64,000 bases of DNA from Hyposmocoma kahamanoa (taxonomy: Eukaryota; Arthropoda; Insecta; Lepidoptera; Cosmopterigidae), in the NCBI RefSeq assembly GCF_003589595.1, contig NW_020653726.1:11677346-11741345 (forward strand), given 5' to 3'. Both the position numbers and the translations under genes were made by a program. Shown piece by piece: positions 1 through 10,845 of this stretch. The notes under the pieces were generated by a model that saw nothing but the letters and a program-made list of their open reading frames with translations, had not been told where the DNA came from and made no database searches. The stretch's first letter is position 1. Every line of letters starts with the position of its first letter.

Positions 1-589
1 ATATTTAAGCATAAAAAGTGACAGACTAATTTTGTTCGAAGAATCTTTAAGCCTATTTCCTGAAAAGTTGTCATTATGCAGATGGGGCCTTATTACGCCA
101 TGGGTTGGATTTGCCGTTTTATCTACTTTTAAATTTGAGCAAACGTCAAAACTTATTTTTAAACACACAAGATGATTCCCAACAGATAGTAATCTGTTTC
201 TATCGTAGAGTCCAAGGTTGCTTAGACAGCGTGTAAGTATTACAGAAAACTTAATAGCGTACTTCGTAAAATAAACTTTGTGTATTATTTATACTGCACT
301 GATGCATTTTATCTGATTCTCCTTTTAATTCAAGTAACATATCATGTTGCTTTCTTTACTGGTATATATTATACAATTTTATAACAATCATAGAATTAGA
401 AATCACCAGTTTCTTCCCCAGTGGGTTTAATCCAATCAAATTTTCTAGCAATGCTTTCGGAAGAATAAGTCATAGTTCTGGAGTTTCAATAATTTAACAA
501 CAGCAAAGCAATAAATTTGTTCTAAACTCATTGGAGCTAGTTGTTAGTGGAGTGCGCAAAAAGGGCATGTCTTTAACCATGTCTGGCGT
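1..589. other. no recognisable feature
   Basis: AT-rich sequence without a convincing ORF, splice pair or repeat match to the rest of the window. Confidence 0.5.
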
Positions 590-653
590 ACCCTGGGCAA
601 CCGTCGGCAAGTATGTTACCGACGTAACATACTCGCCGACTGTTGCCCAGGGT
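590..653. repeat. near-perfect hairpin, 30-base arms, 4-base loop
   Basis: Left arm 590-619 and right arm 624-653 are reverse complements with two mismatches around the loop CGAC. The right arm ends directly at the truncation point of the mariner fragment that starts near 656, so the fold-back probably arose in the same break or repair event. No protein or known structural RNA is recognised. Confidence 0.85.
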
Positions 654-655
654 TG

Positions 656-836
656 AAAAATATGTTTCAGAGATTGTCACGATAGAGTGGCATAAATGTT
701 CTCAACTTTGGTTCATTCGTATGAAAAAGTGCATTAACGCTAACGGAGACTATTTTGAGAAACAATAAATTCATTTCTGACCATTTATAGTATTTTTTTC
801 TTACTCATTCCAGAAACTTATAGTGCGCCCCACGTA
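656..836 (+). mobile_element. mariner 3' terminal fragment
   Basis: This is the last about 180 bp of the mariner family seen complete at 38845-40129. It covers the end of the transposase frame (residues around MKKCINAN), the stop, and the 3' terminal inverted repeat with the block TTATAGTGCGCCCCACGTA. The 5' part is missing and the break coincides with the hairpin at 590-653. It is non-autonomous. Confidence 0.85.
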
Positions 837-1267
837 TGTAACACACAGGTGGTAAAAATTCGAAAATTGAGACATTGAAGCACTCTGCCTTTGGCTTCGG
901 ACTTCTCATAGAATTTATTTTTTACCGCCCTTAATACACAATGTATTAATAAAATGCTAATACAATGCTTATGGTGGCTCATCACACGTGCAAATTATCA
1001 TACTGTTAACGAAAAATGGACTGAAAGATTTATTACACCAGACGTTCACTGCGAAGTATGTACCAACTCGTTTCAACACAACACCCTCGTAATTAACTCT
1101 TGTTACGAACGTGTCATAAAATTTTAGTGGGCGATTCGCATAAGAGTTAAATGAATGGCTACTAATAAAATGCAAAGGGTGTCATACTTTTATGTGGTGC
1201 AAAATTGTAAATTGAGTTCTTGGTTTTTCACGATTCCTATACATTGGAAATGAGACATTTTTTGTTA
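837..1267. other. no recognisable feature
   Basis: No supported gene. A 68-codon minus-strand ORF at 969-1175 has no recognisable motif and is probably chance. Confidence 0.45.
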
Positions 1268-1416
1268 CACATGGCGGTTTTTAGCAGCGATGCAAACGCG
1301 ATGCGATAGCGATGCAGTCGCTAATAGTCTACCTTTAGCGATCCAAACGCGATGCAAGTTCGCGACTGCACTGACACAAACGCGCGATTGCATCGCTGCT
1401 AAAAGTCGGCGTGTGC
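1268..1416. repeat. small GC-rich fold-back element (MITE-like)
   Basis: The ends form an inverted repeat: 1269-1300 against 1381-1417 share the block TTTTAGCAGCGATGCAA. The interior repeats GCGATGC-type words in both orientations. About 150 bp and no coding capacity, which is typical of a miniature inverted-repeat element. The superfamily is unknown and no clear target duplication was seen. Confidence 0.55.
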
Positions 1417-1437
1417 CACTATAAATTGCGTCCCACT

Positions 1438-1681
1438 GGGCACAGGTCTCCTCTCAAGTGAGGGTTTAGGCCGTAGTCCACCATGCTGGTCCAGTGCGGG
1501 TTGGGGATTTTACAGCGTTTCCCGAGGGTTGTGAACCTTCTTCGACGTACTAGTTTCGTCCCGATGTTTTCCCTTAATTAAATCGCATATAAATTCCGAG
1601 AAACTCAGAGGTGCGACCGGATTCGAACACACAGCCTTTGCAGAGGTGGTAGGTCCAACCATTAGGCTAACACGGTTTAAA
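1438..1681 (-). repeat. tRNA-derived SINE (family L), nearly full length
   Basis: On the minus strand a tRNA-like head (box A-like TTAGCCTAATGGTT, box B GTTCGAATCC, about 1605-1680) is followed by a body whose plus-strand form contains GGCCGTAGTCCACCATGCTG. The same body occurs at 29183-29335 and 53038-53112, and I know it as a common moth and butterfly repeat. Transcription would start at the right end and run left. Confidence 0.75.
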
Positions 1682-1900
1682 CGGCCACAGTTGACTGATT
1701 GTGAATTGTTTGACAGAAACGAGATTATCGCTCACATTGGTACTTAGAGTTTCTAAAATTATAATAAAATTAAGATGCACATCCGAGCGTGTCCCAATGT
1801 ATTTATTAGTTTTTCAAGTCAAGTTGTAACCAATCCCAAACTTCAGAATTATTTTTCAATTCTTAGCAAACGTTACTACTTTCATGATTACCCATATATT

Positions 1901-1976
1901 CTGCCCTCGGAACGAAAAAGGGCACAACTGTCGTATAAAGTATGCATAGTTGTGCTTTTTTTCGTTACGAGGGCAG
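1901..1976. repeat. inverted repeat, about 29-base arms, 18-base spacer
   Basis: CTGCCCTCGGAACGAAAAAG at 1901 is mirrored by the segment ending at 1976 with one or two differences. There is no tRNA-like box, ORF or terminator context. It could be a tiny MITE or a fold-back insertion. The 77-codon plus-strand ORF over it (1775-2008) is a by-product. Confidence 0.7.
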
Positions 1977-2580
1977 TATTCTGCATCAGAGTTTTGCTAA
2001 ATTTCTAATTTCTATTTATTCAGTGTACCCTTTCTAATTATTATTTTTTGTATAGTAAAACTTATAGTGGCTGCTATTTGAATAATAACTCAATGCTTAT
2101 ACTGTTGATAATATTTTTCAGAATATTCTTCTATCAAGTGTCTATCGAGTTGGTACCGAAATGGTAACAAAGTTTTTCATAATAAATATGATTAATTCAT
2201 TATTTATGGTCTCTGAAACATTCGGTTTAATTTCTCGTGTAAATTAACACTGGTGCGCGCGGCAGATTAACAGTTTAATATGTTCACTTCATGTTTACTG
2301 ACGTTTTAGCTAGTAATGTGTTTTGTAGAAATACATATATACACATATGCCCTCAATACACTACTCATAAATTAGAATATTAAGTAAAGCATACTTTGTT
2401 CTAAAGAAAATTAATTATATTACATTAAATTAATTACGCACGCACGCACGCACGCACACACACACGCACGCACGCACGCACATAAACACAATCGGAAAAT
2501 ACTTCACTCCACGCTTAAAGGCCAATCTTTGTTTATTTTCTTTGTTGTACTATCTTTTTAATTATTTAGTTTTGTTGTTG
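1977..2580. other. AT-rich, no gene seen
   Basis: Nothing recognised apart from the CGCA microsatellite at 2437-2482. Confidence 0.5.
2437..2482. repeat. (CGCA)n/(CA)n microsatellite
   Basis: A run of CGCA tetranucleotides interrupted by a short CA stretch, about 46 bases. Confidence 0.95.
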
Positions 2581-2588
2581 GTTATTAT

Positions 2589-3561
2589 TAGAGATGAAAC
2601 GGATATCCGGTAACTATCCGGTATCCGACCTATCCAAACTATTTTTACTATCTGGCCGGATACCGGATAGTAGAACAATATCCGGTTAGATATCGGATGT
2701 TTAAAACTGAGAAAAAATCATAATCAGTACACCAAATAAATTGATTTATTGATTAAAGATTATAGTATAGAATAAACAGCAACTGAAAGAACTATGAAGT
2801 TAGATAATGTTATCTCTAAATTTAGTACTTAAATTTCAATAAAGGCAAATTATGGTGGATGAGGTTGTTCTGCATTAAGTGACAAAAGTTTTTCATAGAC
2901 GAGACCAGCTTCTGAGGATAGTTTCTCACTATAAACTCTTGCAAACTTTGTTAAATTTTAAGTACTACTTGTTATTGCCAGACGGCCAAATGAAAGGATC
3001 GCGATCACAATCGATTTGAACTGGCTACATATAATAATCAAATACAATGTGTGAATACAACTATGATGAAACTTGTTTGTAGATTAAACTTTTTTTTGGC
3101 AAATCTGGTATCAATGCTTAGAATTAGATCACAAATTAATGAAATTGAAACAAAACGTATCAAGTGCTAGGCTTATACTTATAAGACCTGGAAGTTTTAA
3201 TACAGCCAAAGAATGTGTAATTGTATATTTTCCTTCTCTACCGCAAGAAATTTGCATTCGGCATAACAAACAACAGCACTGACATTAAAATATTGCCGAG
3301 TTTGCGATTTTTTTTACTGTTAACATTTTTCTGTTATGTATTATCGAATAAATAATTCGTTTTTATAAAAATCAAGTGACCATAACAAATCAAATCGTCA
3401 ATGTGAAAGTGCAATCATTCACTAATCAATCAGTCACGGCGATGCGCGCTGTTAACTGGTCGTGATATGTTTACGGCAGTGGGTCAGATATCCGGCGGCC
3501 GCGCCCTAGGTGCTCGCCGGATATCCGGTATCCGGCCAAATCACTATCCGTTTCATCTCTA
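2589..3561 (-). mobile_element. hAT-type element, internally deleted, with intact 8-bp target duplication
   Basis: The ends are an inverted repeat, TAGAGATGAAACGGATA at 2589 and its reverse complement ending at 3561. They are flanked by the perfect 8-bp duplication GTTATTAT (2581-2588 and 3562-3569), which is diagnostic for hAT elements. Many ATCCGG words sit just inside both ends, like subterminal transposase-binding sites. On the minus strand at about 2849-2950 a short frame contains SSEAGLVYEK and NAEQ followed by a stop. This resembles the C-terminal dimerisation region of hAT transposases (consensus FSxAGxxxxxxRNxL), so a once coding element lost most of its transposase. About 970 bp and non-autonomous. 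Confidence 0.85.
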
Positions 3562-3569
3562 GTTATTAT

Positions 3570-4444
3570 TATCATACCTTTATTTCTTACTTTAAGTTGT
3601 ACTACAATAGAAAATCTCATGTGATTGTGCTTATTGGAAAGAATCTGAGTTCCAAGATAACTGTATCTATGATATTAGTTTGGAAGTCAGACATCACGCA
3701 AAATCGTGATTTATACTTCATTTTATTCTTTTTATTACATTTAAAATTTAATCAATATTATTATTATATTTAAAAACGTGAAACCATACTTTCGTACTAT
3801 GTTCGTGTTTAAGTAATAGCAATTGATTAACAGATTATCTTGATTTTCGGCATAAAATCTTAGTTAGAAAGTTGGAATATGAATTTCAATTTTACACTTT
3901 TAGTCGCGAACAACGTACAAATCTTGGCCATTTCGTCACTACTTTTAAATTAATTAAGAACGGTACTATAAAGTTATAGCGGCGTCGTAGACCTAAATAA
4001 TTCCGTAGCCATAGCTTTGTTTGAACGTTAATTTGGAATACTTTTTCCCAATGTTTTCTTCTTTGTTTACTGTGTTTATAGAATATTATTTAAGGATTAA
4101 CAGATAACTTGTTATGGAAAAGTTTTACATTACATTACTTTTTTTTTTTTTACTTTTTATTTACAATACATTTTTTTGCTTATGTAGCTCTTGAGCTGGC
4201 GTAACAAATAACATAAGCAAAAAAATATTTTTAATTGGCAACATAAATTTAATTACCCGGTATAAAATGTTGATTCGTTATTGCTGACCCCATGAAAATA
4301 AATTATTTTTTATCATGTATAGAATTACACATAAAAGCTGTTTATTATATTTTGACACGAGTGCGATTACCAGACCAGTTTAATTTTGTCATTGTCTTTA
4401 TGATAGTAAGCTTTAGAGTTTGACTGTTTAGAGTAAGATTACTT
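3570..4444. other. AT-rich, one inverted repeat only
   Basis: No gene seen. The only structure is an inverted repeat with 15-base arms (TTTTTTTGCTTATGT at 4171-4185 and its complement at 4211-4225). Confidence 0.5.
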
Positions 4445-5195
4445 AATTGACACATGGAAGAAAACTGCCTTATATGCCACAGCTCATCATGCGTTGAGAG
4501 TCAGGGATCATAGCGACGGATGGTGGCGCAACGAATGCGCGACTGTTGGTAAACGAGTCTGGCGGATTCGCCCTACAGTGTTCGCATCATTAGAGGCGAT
4601 TCGCCCAGTTCTAGACCAATGGGTCGATTGGAGACACGGGCTCCTAACATAACGGCTTGTGCAGGTACTGTCCGCGCACTACCTGCACAGAGACGTCAGT
4701 TCTGCTACGAGTGCGGCGATGCGGACGACACGGCGCAGCACTACTTAGACGCGTGCAATCGCTGGAGTGCGCAACGCCGCACTCTATTTGCGATTATAGG
4801 GGAGAATCTCTCGCTACCAAGCATGGTATTGAGGAATCCTGCGAGGTGGCCTTCTTTTGCGAGGTCACCTTGCTAAAGGAGGCCGCGGAGCGAGTATGCG
4901 AAGACGCAGTTGACGCGAACCCGCACCGGTACAGGCGGCGGGGGAGACGGGGAACGCAGTTCGCTGCTCGCCTAATTCCCTAGTGAGGCCAGCGGACAAG
5001 AGACGGTGATCCATTGCCCGCATTGCAAGGTCTCACCAGTCTGGGGGATGGGTTAAGCGTCCGATCCTCCTCTGTTTATGTTTAAGGTGGCCGGGTGCGT
5101 CGTAATGGTGAATCGGCGGGATCCCACGGCGCCCACAATACCCGGCCAAGAGGGTGCGCCGGGGGTATAAAGCATTTCCCCCGTTAAAAAAAAAG
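4445..5195 (+). mobile_element. R1-clade LINE, 5'-truncated 3' end with poly(A)
   Basis: Frames across 4450-4980 translate to the C-terminal part of an R1/TRAS-type reverse-transcriptase protein. First comes a segment like WRHGLL-RLVQVLSAHYLHRD (interrupted by a stop). Then, in another frame, comes the CCHC-like motif CYECGDADDTAQHYLDAC (about 4697-4752) followed by W-x3-R, and finally KEAAERVCED near 4876. The order zinc knuckle, W-R, KEAAER is typical of the end of this clade. A 3' UTR runs to an A tract at 5186-5194. At least two frameshifts or stops break the frame, so it is a dead copy. R1-clade members include site-specific rDNA and telomere inserters; this one is at a different site. 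Confidence 0.8.
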
Positions 5196-5800
5196 GGTTC
5201 ATACCTTGTAATATCTTTATCTTTTCTTTAGCTATATGTATTTTTGCTGTAAGCCAAAACTTAAAAATAAGTACATTATTACTTATTGACAAATTCGTTT
5301 CGCAAACTCAAGAAATGAATGACTGCGTACTGTTCTATGTTCCAGGCAAACGTATATTAGTTTTCTTCGGTAGTTCTTTGTTTGTTTTCAGGCAATCGTA
5401 CCTCAAGTAAACTGTTTTCCAAAACTTTTTGACGGTAAAGTACACAAAGTTTTCAGACAAAGAGTCTTGTTGAGAGGATACGACCGAAATCGTTGGAAAT
5501 ATTTTGTAAACTGCGAAATGCAACCCCAGAGTTTTCGCCATCTTAACGTTTCATAAACCTACGACTTTGCGGTATTGGGGTGAATCACATACTCGTATAA
5601 AGGAAACTTTCATTTTGATTATTAAGAGGCTTCCAGATGACTCTGAATTAGTAGAGGCCAAACGGCAGAGCCTTGAACACCACCGTAAGTTGCCAACTTA
5701 TCGTTATTCTACAATATATATCATGGAGAGTGTGCGATGGAATTACACGATTTAATTCCGCCTTCCACACTCCTTCACCAGGGGACTAGACGTAAGCTTG
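5196..5800. other. unrecognised ORFs, no supported gene
   Basis: A minus-strand frame at 5335-5541 (68 codons) and a plus-strand frame at 5567-5755 (62 codons) have ordinary amino-acid composition but no motif I recognise and no convincing splice sites. The right part may be the degraded upstream portion of the LINE tail at 5812. Confidence 0.3.
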
Positions 5801-5811
5801 GGTTCCACCCC

Positions 5812-6055
5812 TAAGTTATGGATATTCTAAAGATTCACACGAAGCGTTACGCTTCCACATTTATATGGCGAACGGCTATGGAGTGGAATTCTCTGCCTGC
5901 AGGCTTGTTCCCTGAACGTTATAACTTGGACCTTTAGGAATAGGCATTATTTAAGTGTGCATGCTCCATCGTCGTCATCGTCACTTTCCACCAGATGAGA
6001 CGGGGGTCAAATGTGTACTTACATTTTTATTTAAAAACACCTCCCCGTGGCAATA
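5812..6055 (+). mobile_element. CR1/Jockey-like LINE ORF2 C-terminal fragment
   Basis: Translation of 5819-5940 gives a piece with T-K-R-x-A-S-T-F-x-W-R and EWNSLPAGLFPERYNLDL before a stop. The block R-x-WNSLP-x-x-FP-x-x-YNLxxFK is the usual C terminus of CR1/Jockey-type LINE polymerases. The same piece is present with less damage at 56945-57200 and more decayed at 22378-22815. The following 3' UTR is shared with the 56945 copy (CACCAGATGAGACGGGGGTC near 5989). Confidence 0.75.
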
Positions 6056-7313
6056 TGTATTCCAGTGGATAAAGCTACGTTTGCTTATTCGGTAATGAAC
6101 TATTGTTATACATTTTGAAGAACAAGGACAACGTTATGAAATTGCGTACATAGTTAACTTTGTCGTTTAATCATCGCCGCGAAAACGATTTAACAAAAAA
6201 ATCGGGTTTTTGTAGTTTCTGTTTTTATACATTTTACTTTACATTGTATTAGTTATTATTTACGTATTTCTAATTACTTTCATGTATTGAACTATATTAA
6301 AAATGGTCTCATCTTTTTCCAATGATTTTTATATTTTACAGTTTGTTTGTTTTTATTATTTCTAGTGCAACAATATTTGGCACTGTGTTAATCTTTTGCA
6401 GGCATTGGTCGCGGCACTCGTTAGCTATTGTGATAAAATTTTAAAATGACGTTTTGTCACTCGAATTTGAGAGCTAAATGTGGATTTAATAGCTTTATGG
6501 AGGCGGCGTACTAAGTCCTATAAGTGGTTTTTTCATATCATATTTAGTTTCAGTTTTTTTTAATTTTGATTTATTTACCTTAAAGAAAGACCAACAGCTT
6601 AAAACTAATTGATATGATAATAGTAACAACTGAGAGCTAATTACAGATCCTCACAAATATAAATATAATAAGGATGCACAATTTAACTAACCTATCGCAT
6701 AAAACATAATGTAAAACATGAAAATACAATTGCAGTTGCAAGCCTCACTGAGTCAAAGACCAGCCCACTTAGTGCTTTCCTCGCCGAAATCATTCTCGTA
6801 TTGAAAAGATCCAGATCAAAGAAAGTACGTGGAATGTTAAAATTATAGCATGCGCGCCACATATACTAATTTTGCCTATAATTAGTACGGCCCCCGGGCC
6901 CCCATTTCATTTGTAATTCTACCCCCGGGTAGAATTATAAATGAAATTGTTTCTTGAAGATTTACAGGGAACTCTAAGTATATTTGTGATAATAATTCCG
7001 GATAATAGTATAGAAAATAGATCACTATTATCACAACGCATTTCAAGTGGTAAGAGACGAAGCTTCTTACAGAGATTGAAATAATTGGCAGGATTGTAAC
7101 AGTCCTTTGCACGATAGCACAGAAAACGAATATACTTCTTTTTTGTATATTTTCAAGCCGCGCGAGATATAAATGTGATAACATTGATTCCAAATTAAGC
7201 TAAAATGCTGCGGACAAATGAGCAATACAGTATTTTTATAGTTTTCACCAGTGCACAATCTTTGGCACAGTGCATAATAAAATCCAGTAACCTAGAGGTC
7301 TTAGATGCTATAC
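6056..7313. other. no gene recognised
   Basis: AT-rich with one palindrome (6906-6945). The overlapping minus-strand ORFs at 6882-7258 show no motif and lack a splice context I can defend. Confidence 0.45.
6906..6945. repeat. short palindrome, about 19-base arms
   Basis: TTCATTTGTAATTCTACCC is followed after two bases by its near-perfect complement (one mismatch). A GC-rich CCCCCGGGCCCC block lies just to its left. Confidence 0.75.
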
Positions 7314-8860
7314 TACGTGGGGCATACTATAAGTTTCCGGAATGAATAAGAAAAAAGACTATAAAAGTTCAGATATGAATTTATTGTTTCTCAAAATATT
7401 CTCCGTTAGCGTTAATGCACTTTTTCATACGAATGAACCAATTTTGAAAACATTTATGCCACTCCTTCGTGAAAATCTCTGAAACATATTATTCATACTC
7501 TTCGACAGCCTCTTTCGATGATGAAAATCGTTGACCGCGTAACTAGTTCTTATTTTTTGGAAATAAATAAAAGACACAAGATGCCAGGTCGAGACTGTAC
7601 GCGGGATGGCTCATAAGGTTAACGTTGTTCACCTTCAAAAATTCATTTGTCTGTCTGGCCGTGGGATGACTGGCATTATAGTGGTGCAAGATGATACGGT
7701 GTTTATGGTTATTTTTACGGAGTTTATTTATTTATTTGTACATTTTAGGAAAATTCAATAGCTTGTCAATAGCTTCCAGCAAACCAATTGTCTTGTACGA
7801 ATCACTATTCACGGTACAACGATTCTCCAAAGCAACAGCAGCCACGTGTCCAGTTTTATTAAAAACAGAAGGAATCATCCGCTTACAGGCACTTCGCACG
7901 CGCGCCACTTTGGTTGGTTTCGGCTCATCTCGAAAGACCTATACGCTCGATTGCTGCTTTGTCTTGGGATCGTAACTATAAATCCATGTTTCGTCACCTG
8001 TTACTATATCTCACACCAAATTTAACGCCCCTCCGTTGGATCTGGTAAGCATGGCATTGCACCAAGTGACGCGATCCGTTTTTTGAGCCTCAGTCAAATT
8101 GTGTGGGATCCACCGAGAGCACAGCTTTTTCACACCCAAATGTTTGTGTAGTATTGATTGTATTTGACTCATGTATATGCCTAAAGATGCCCGAATCTCA
8201 TGGTATGTCACATGCCTGTCTGTTTTGATCATACGGCGCACAGCATCGATGTTTTTGTTGTTCACAGCAGTGGACGGGCGATCATCACGAAATTCGTCAC
8301 TGAGATTCATACGACCGCGCTTGAATTCTAAAAACCAGCTATGAATAGTCGTCTTGTACGGTGCTTCATCGCCAAAAGCAGTTTGAAGCCGAACTTAGCT
8401 TCGCTGAGCTGTTAAATTGCATTTAAAGTCGTAGAAAATCATACTACGAAAATTTTAGAGTTAAATCCATGGTGATGTAGGCAACCAATTCTAAAATGAC
8501 GCCACAATGCAAAACAAGTGACAGATGAAACAAACTGTATTCTACAGGCAAAGAGTTCCATTTTCAAATGTTGTAATTACTTTTTAAGCTGCCTCCGTGG
8601 TCGAACGGTTACCACGCCGGACTGCCGCGTGGCCCCAGGTTCGATTCCCGGGCCGGGAGATATATTTGTATGGCCTACATTTATTTCTCTAGTGAGTTTG
8701 GGTGTAATTTGTGGTTGTCTATATGTGTGTCCATGGCACTCGCGACACAGGGTTTCCCTAATTCGGGGCTATGTTAAGTGTGTGCGTTATTTATTTACTT
8801 ATTTTTACATACTTTTTACGTAAGTGGCCAGTTCCGGAAATTTGTAGTGCGCCCTATGTA
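7314..8860 (-). pseudogene. mariner element with decayed transposase (copy C)
   Basis: Terminal inverted repeats TACGTGGGGC (from 7314) and GCCCTATGTA (to 8860) each lead into TATAAGTTTCCGG-type blocks (degraded at the right end). On the minus strand the transposase frame is partly open at 8011-8310. It holds the N-terminal DNA-binding region (NLSDEFRDDRPS, SQIQSILHKHLG, WIPHNLTEAQK). The catalytic region lies to the left (about 7400-7980) and is scrambled by stops and frameshifts. Mariner transposases use a D,D34D triad and insert at TA. This copy is interrupted by a SINE at 8589-8810 and cannot make a protein. It has sister copies at 656, 32809 and 38845. Confidence 0.9.
8589..8810 (+). repeat. 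tRNA-derived SINE (family A) nested in mariner
   Basis: The tRNA-like head starts CTGCCTCCGTGGTCGAACGG (box A) with box B GGTTCGATTCCC at about 8639, followed by the family body (GGCCTACATTTATTTCTCT, then GTCCATGGCACTCGCG). An 8-bp target duplication ACTTTTTA sits at 8579-8586 and 8811-8818, and the uninterrupted mariner copies show a single version of it. Other copies: 20382, 30205, 41436, and fragments at 42241, 47411 and 62086. Confidence 0.9.
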
Positions 8861-8896
8861 TCAATCAATATAGTAATTTAGAGTCATGTAGTACTC

Positions 8897-9170
8897 CTAG
8901 ATCTCGTACAGTATATTGGTTTTGTAATACCACATCTTCGAGAGAATAATTAAATGACTTAGAGTTGCGTTTGAAGTAACCAAATACCACATTGATGGAT
9001 TACGATCCAGATCATTAGCCTCATAGTACGCTTCAAGCCTATCCAAATCAGACTGCAAGGTCACCGCTTCATCTCGTGTCTTCACATGGGTAAATATTTT
9101 CATGTCATCCGCAAAACAAAGTAGATGTAAGCGTTTAAAAACATAGGTTAATGTCGCTAACAAAATTAAA
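8897..9170 (-). mobile_element. LINE reverse-transcriptase fragment with FADD box
   Basis: A 94-codon minus-strand frame contains LLCFADDMKIFTHV followed by a stretch like LQSDLDRLEAYYEANDLDRNPS. This is the catalytic YADD/FADD palm motif and the helix after it in Jockey-superfamily LINE polymerases. Only this piece of the enzyme remains. It abuts the right end of mariner copy C. Confidence 0.75.
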
Positions 9171-9299
9171 TTATTAAGCAAATTCAGCGTAATTGATACT
9201 TCTCAAAGGAAAAAAAAGCTGTAGGTGCCAATATCTGGAAAGTTATATATCTCGAATTCTCATTCTCAAAACGAAACTTATCTCTGGAGCTGTGTCGTT

Positions 9300-9745
9300 A
9301 GTACTACCGGGAGGACTAGACCCGTGCGACGAGGACGGCTTCAAAAAGGTGAAAAAGTAAAAGAAGTACACTAGCCATAACCTTAGTGGCACCGCCCCGA
9401 CTTCATTACTCCAAAAATTCTATATCGTGGAGTGGATACGGGTGAAAGCCAAAGTTGCTCTGAGGGTCGAGCAGTTGGAGTCCCGCCACAAAGTGAATTT
9501 TAATTCATTTGTGGTGAGAGTACCTACTCCACATCTGTCGGCCGGCATGAAGAAGGACTTTTGGCCGAAGTGTCAAAGTCGTTTCCGAGGATGGCTGTCG
9601 GACACCCGCGTTGCGTCACACGTCACGGTTAATACGTGTAAATAAATAAATAATTTTTATTGTATTATTATGTATGTTAGTCTATAAGGTACGTGTTTAT
9701 GGGTCTTTTGTACCCTGAAAATAAATAAAATAACAAATGCAAATG
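9300..9745 (+). mobile_element. LINE ORF1-type C terminus plus 3' UTR (copy 1 of 3)
   Basis: The frame at 9427-9645 (72 codons) has the blocks LRVEQLESRHKVNFNSFVVR and a WPK segment. It matches the frame at 58752-59069 and a decayed one at 53118-53340. In my judgement this is the C-terminal domain of an ORF1-type nucleic-acid-binding protein of lepidopteran CR1-like elements. A 3' UTR with TATGTATGTTAGTCTATAAGG follows the ORF directly, as in the other copies, and ends in AATAAATAAAAT. A frameshift removes the RFRGRLP block here. Confidence 0.65.
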
Positions 9746-10267
9746 CGTTAGTTATGACAAAGTACCTGTACTGGTACCTGTTACTCAGACACTGCCACTT
9801 TGATGGCGAAAATGACAGAAAATATGAGCAGCGCCCCTCCACGCTTTCCCACACTTTCTTTCCTCACCCAACCCCTCTGAAAGTGGGAGTCTTAATATTG
9901 TGCGTACAAAAGTCTCGTTTATATTTGATTCCCTAGTGTATTACTTTTAAACATTATATGACGTCTAATTGCGTTTTGAGGAGAACCTTAGTACTAAAAT
10001 CGATAATGGTTCAGGGTTCTCAAAACGTTGAATAAAATCGCAACGTTTGAAGGACTCTGTTGTGCGATTACCTGAGCCACACTTTACGGGTCTTGTCGCA
10101 CGCAGTTGTAACTATATGCCGTCCTTGCTTTTGTGACTTTATTTTAATTTTAACATTAATGCATCTTATCCTGTTTATAAAATAAAACTTTTTTCAGTGT
10201 TTTTGTTCTTTGTTGGTACTGAATTTGGCTGTTTTTTTCTTGTTTATAAAAAATTAGAACTATACTG
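9746..10267. other. no gene recognised
   Basis: Nothing recognisable. Short ORFs on both strands lack motifs. Confidence 0.45.
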
Positions 10268-10445
10268 GATTATGCAAGAAATTTATGAATGTACCAAAAT
10301 GAAATGTAAACCACTGATTATGTAAGAAATTTATGAATGTACCAAAATTAAATGTAAACCACCTTTCTTTGTGTTAGCTAGTCACAACTCTGTATCTATT
10401 TTTGTGTTTTGCAATAAAGATATTATTATTATTATATACATTCAG
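10268..10445 (+). repeat. 48-bp tandem duplication and retroposon tail
   Basis: A 48-bp unit beginning GATTATGCAAGAAATTTATG is present twice in tandem (10268-10315, 10316-10363). It is followed by AATAAA at about 10411 and an ATT trinucleotide tail, so this looks like the 3' UTR of a LINE or other retroposon. Confidence 0.6.
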
Positions 10446-10639
10446 AAACTTCTCTTTTACACAACCGCACATACAAATTTATTTACTTTTTTTTATGAAC
10501 TGTATCTTAATTTTCATTCTCTCCTAAAAATTTTAGTAATTTAATTTAATTTAGCAAATTATAAAGTGAGTAGTCAGATAATAAGTAATTTAATCCTTTT
10601 TTTACTGTTTGCTGTTGATTTACTGTACCGACCTAATTT

Positions 10640-10845
10640 ATGTAAAACTGAGCTTAACCTAATTGTAAAACATTTCGCGGAAGAGGGACCTGGTGACCTG
10701 TAATACAGGCATTTTATGCCTATCTCAGGCACCAGTCTCTCCCAAATAAGGGCAAATAAACTCACTAGTCAGTCAGGATTTGCATAATTTACCTTGTATG
10801 TTGAGAGAAAATAAAGAGATTATTAACATTATTATTACACGTGTA
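10640..10845 (+). repeat. retroposon 3' tail
   Basis: A non-coding segment with GGACCTGGTGACCTGTAATA and CAGGCACCAGTCTCTCCC, ending in AATAAAGAGATTATTAACAT and an ATT-rich tail. I believe it is a widespread lepidopteran retroposon 3' end, but only one copy lies in this window. Confidence 0.4.

Noticed and set aside
4619..4876. independent zinc-finger gene from the CYECG motif
   Set aside because: The surrounding frames and 3' UTR with poly(A) show that it is the C-terminal knuckle of an R1-clade LINE.
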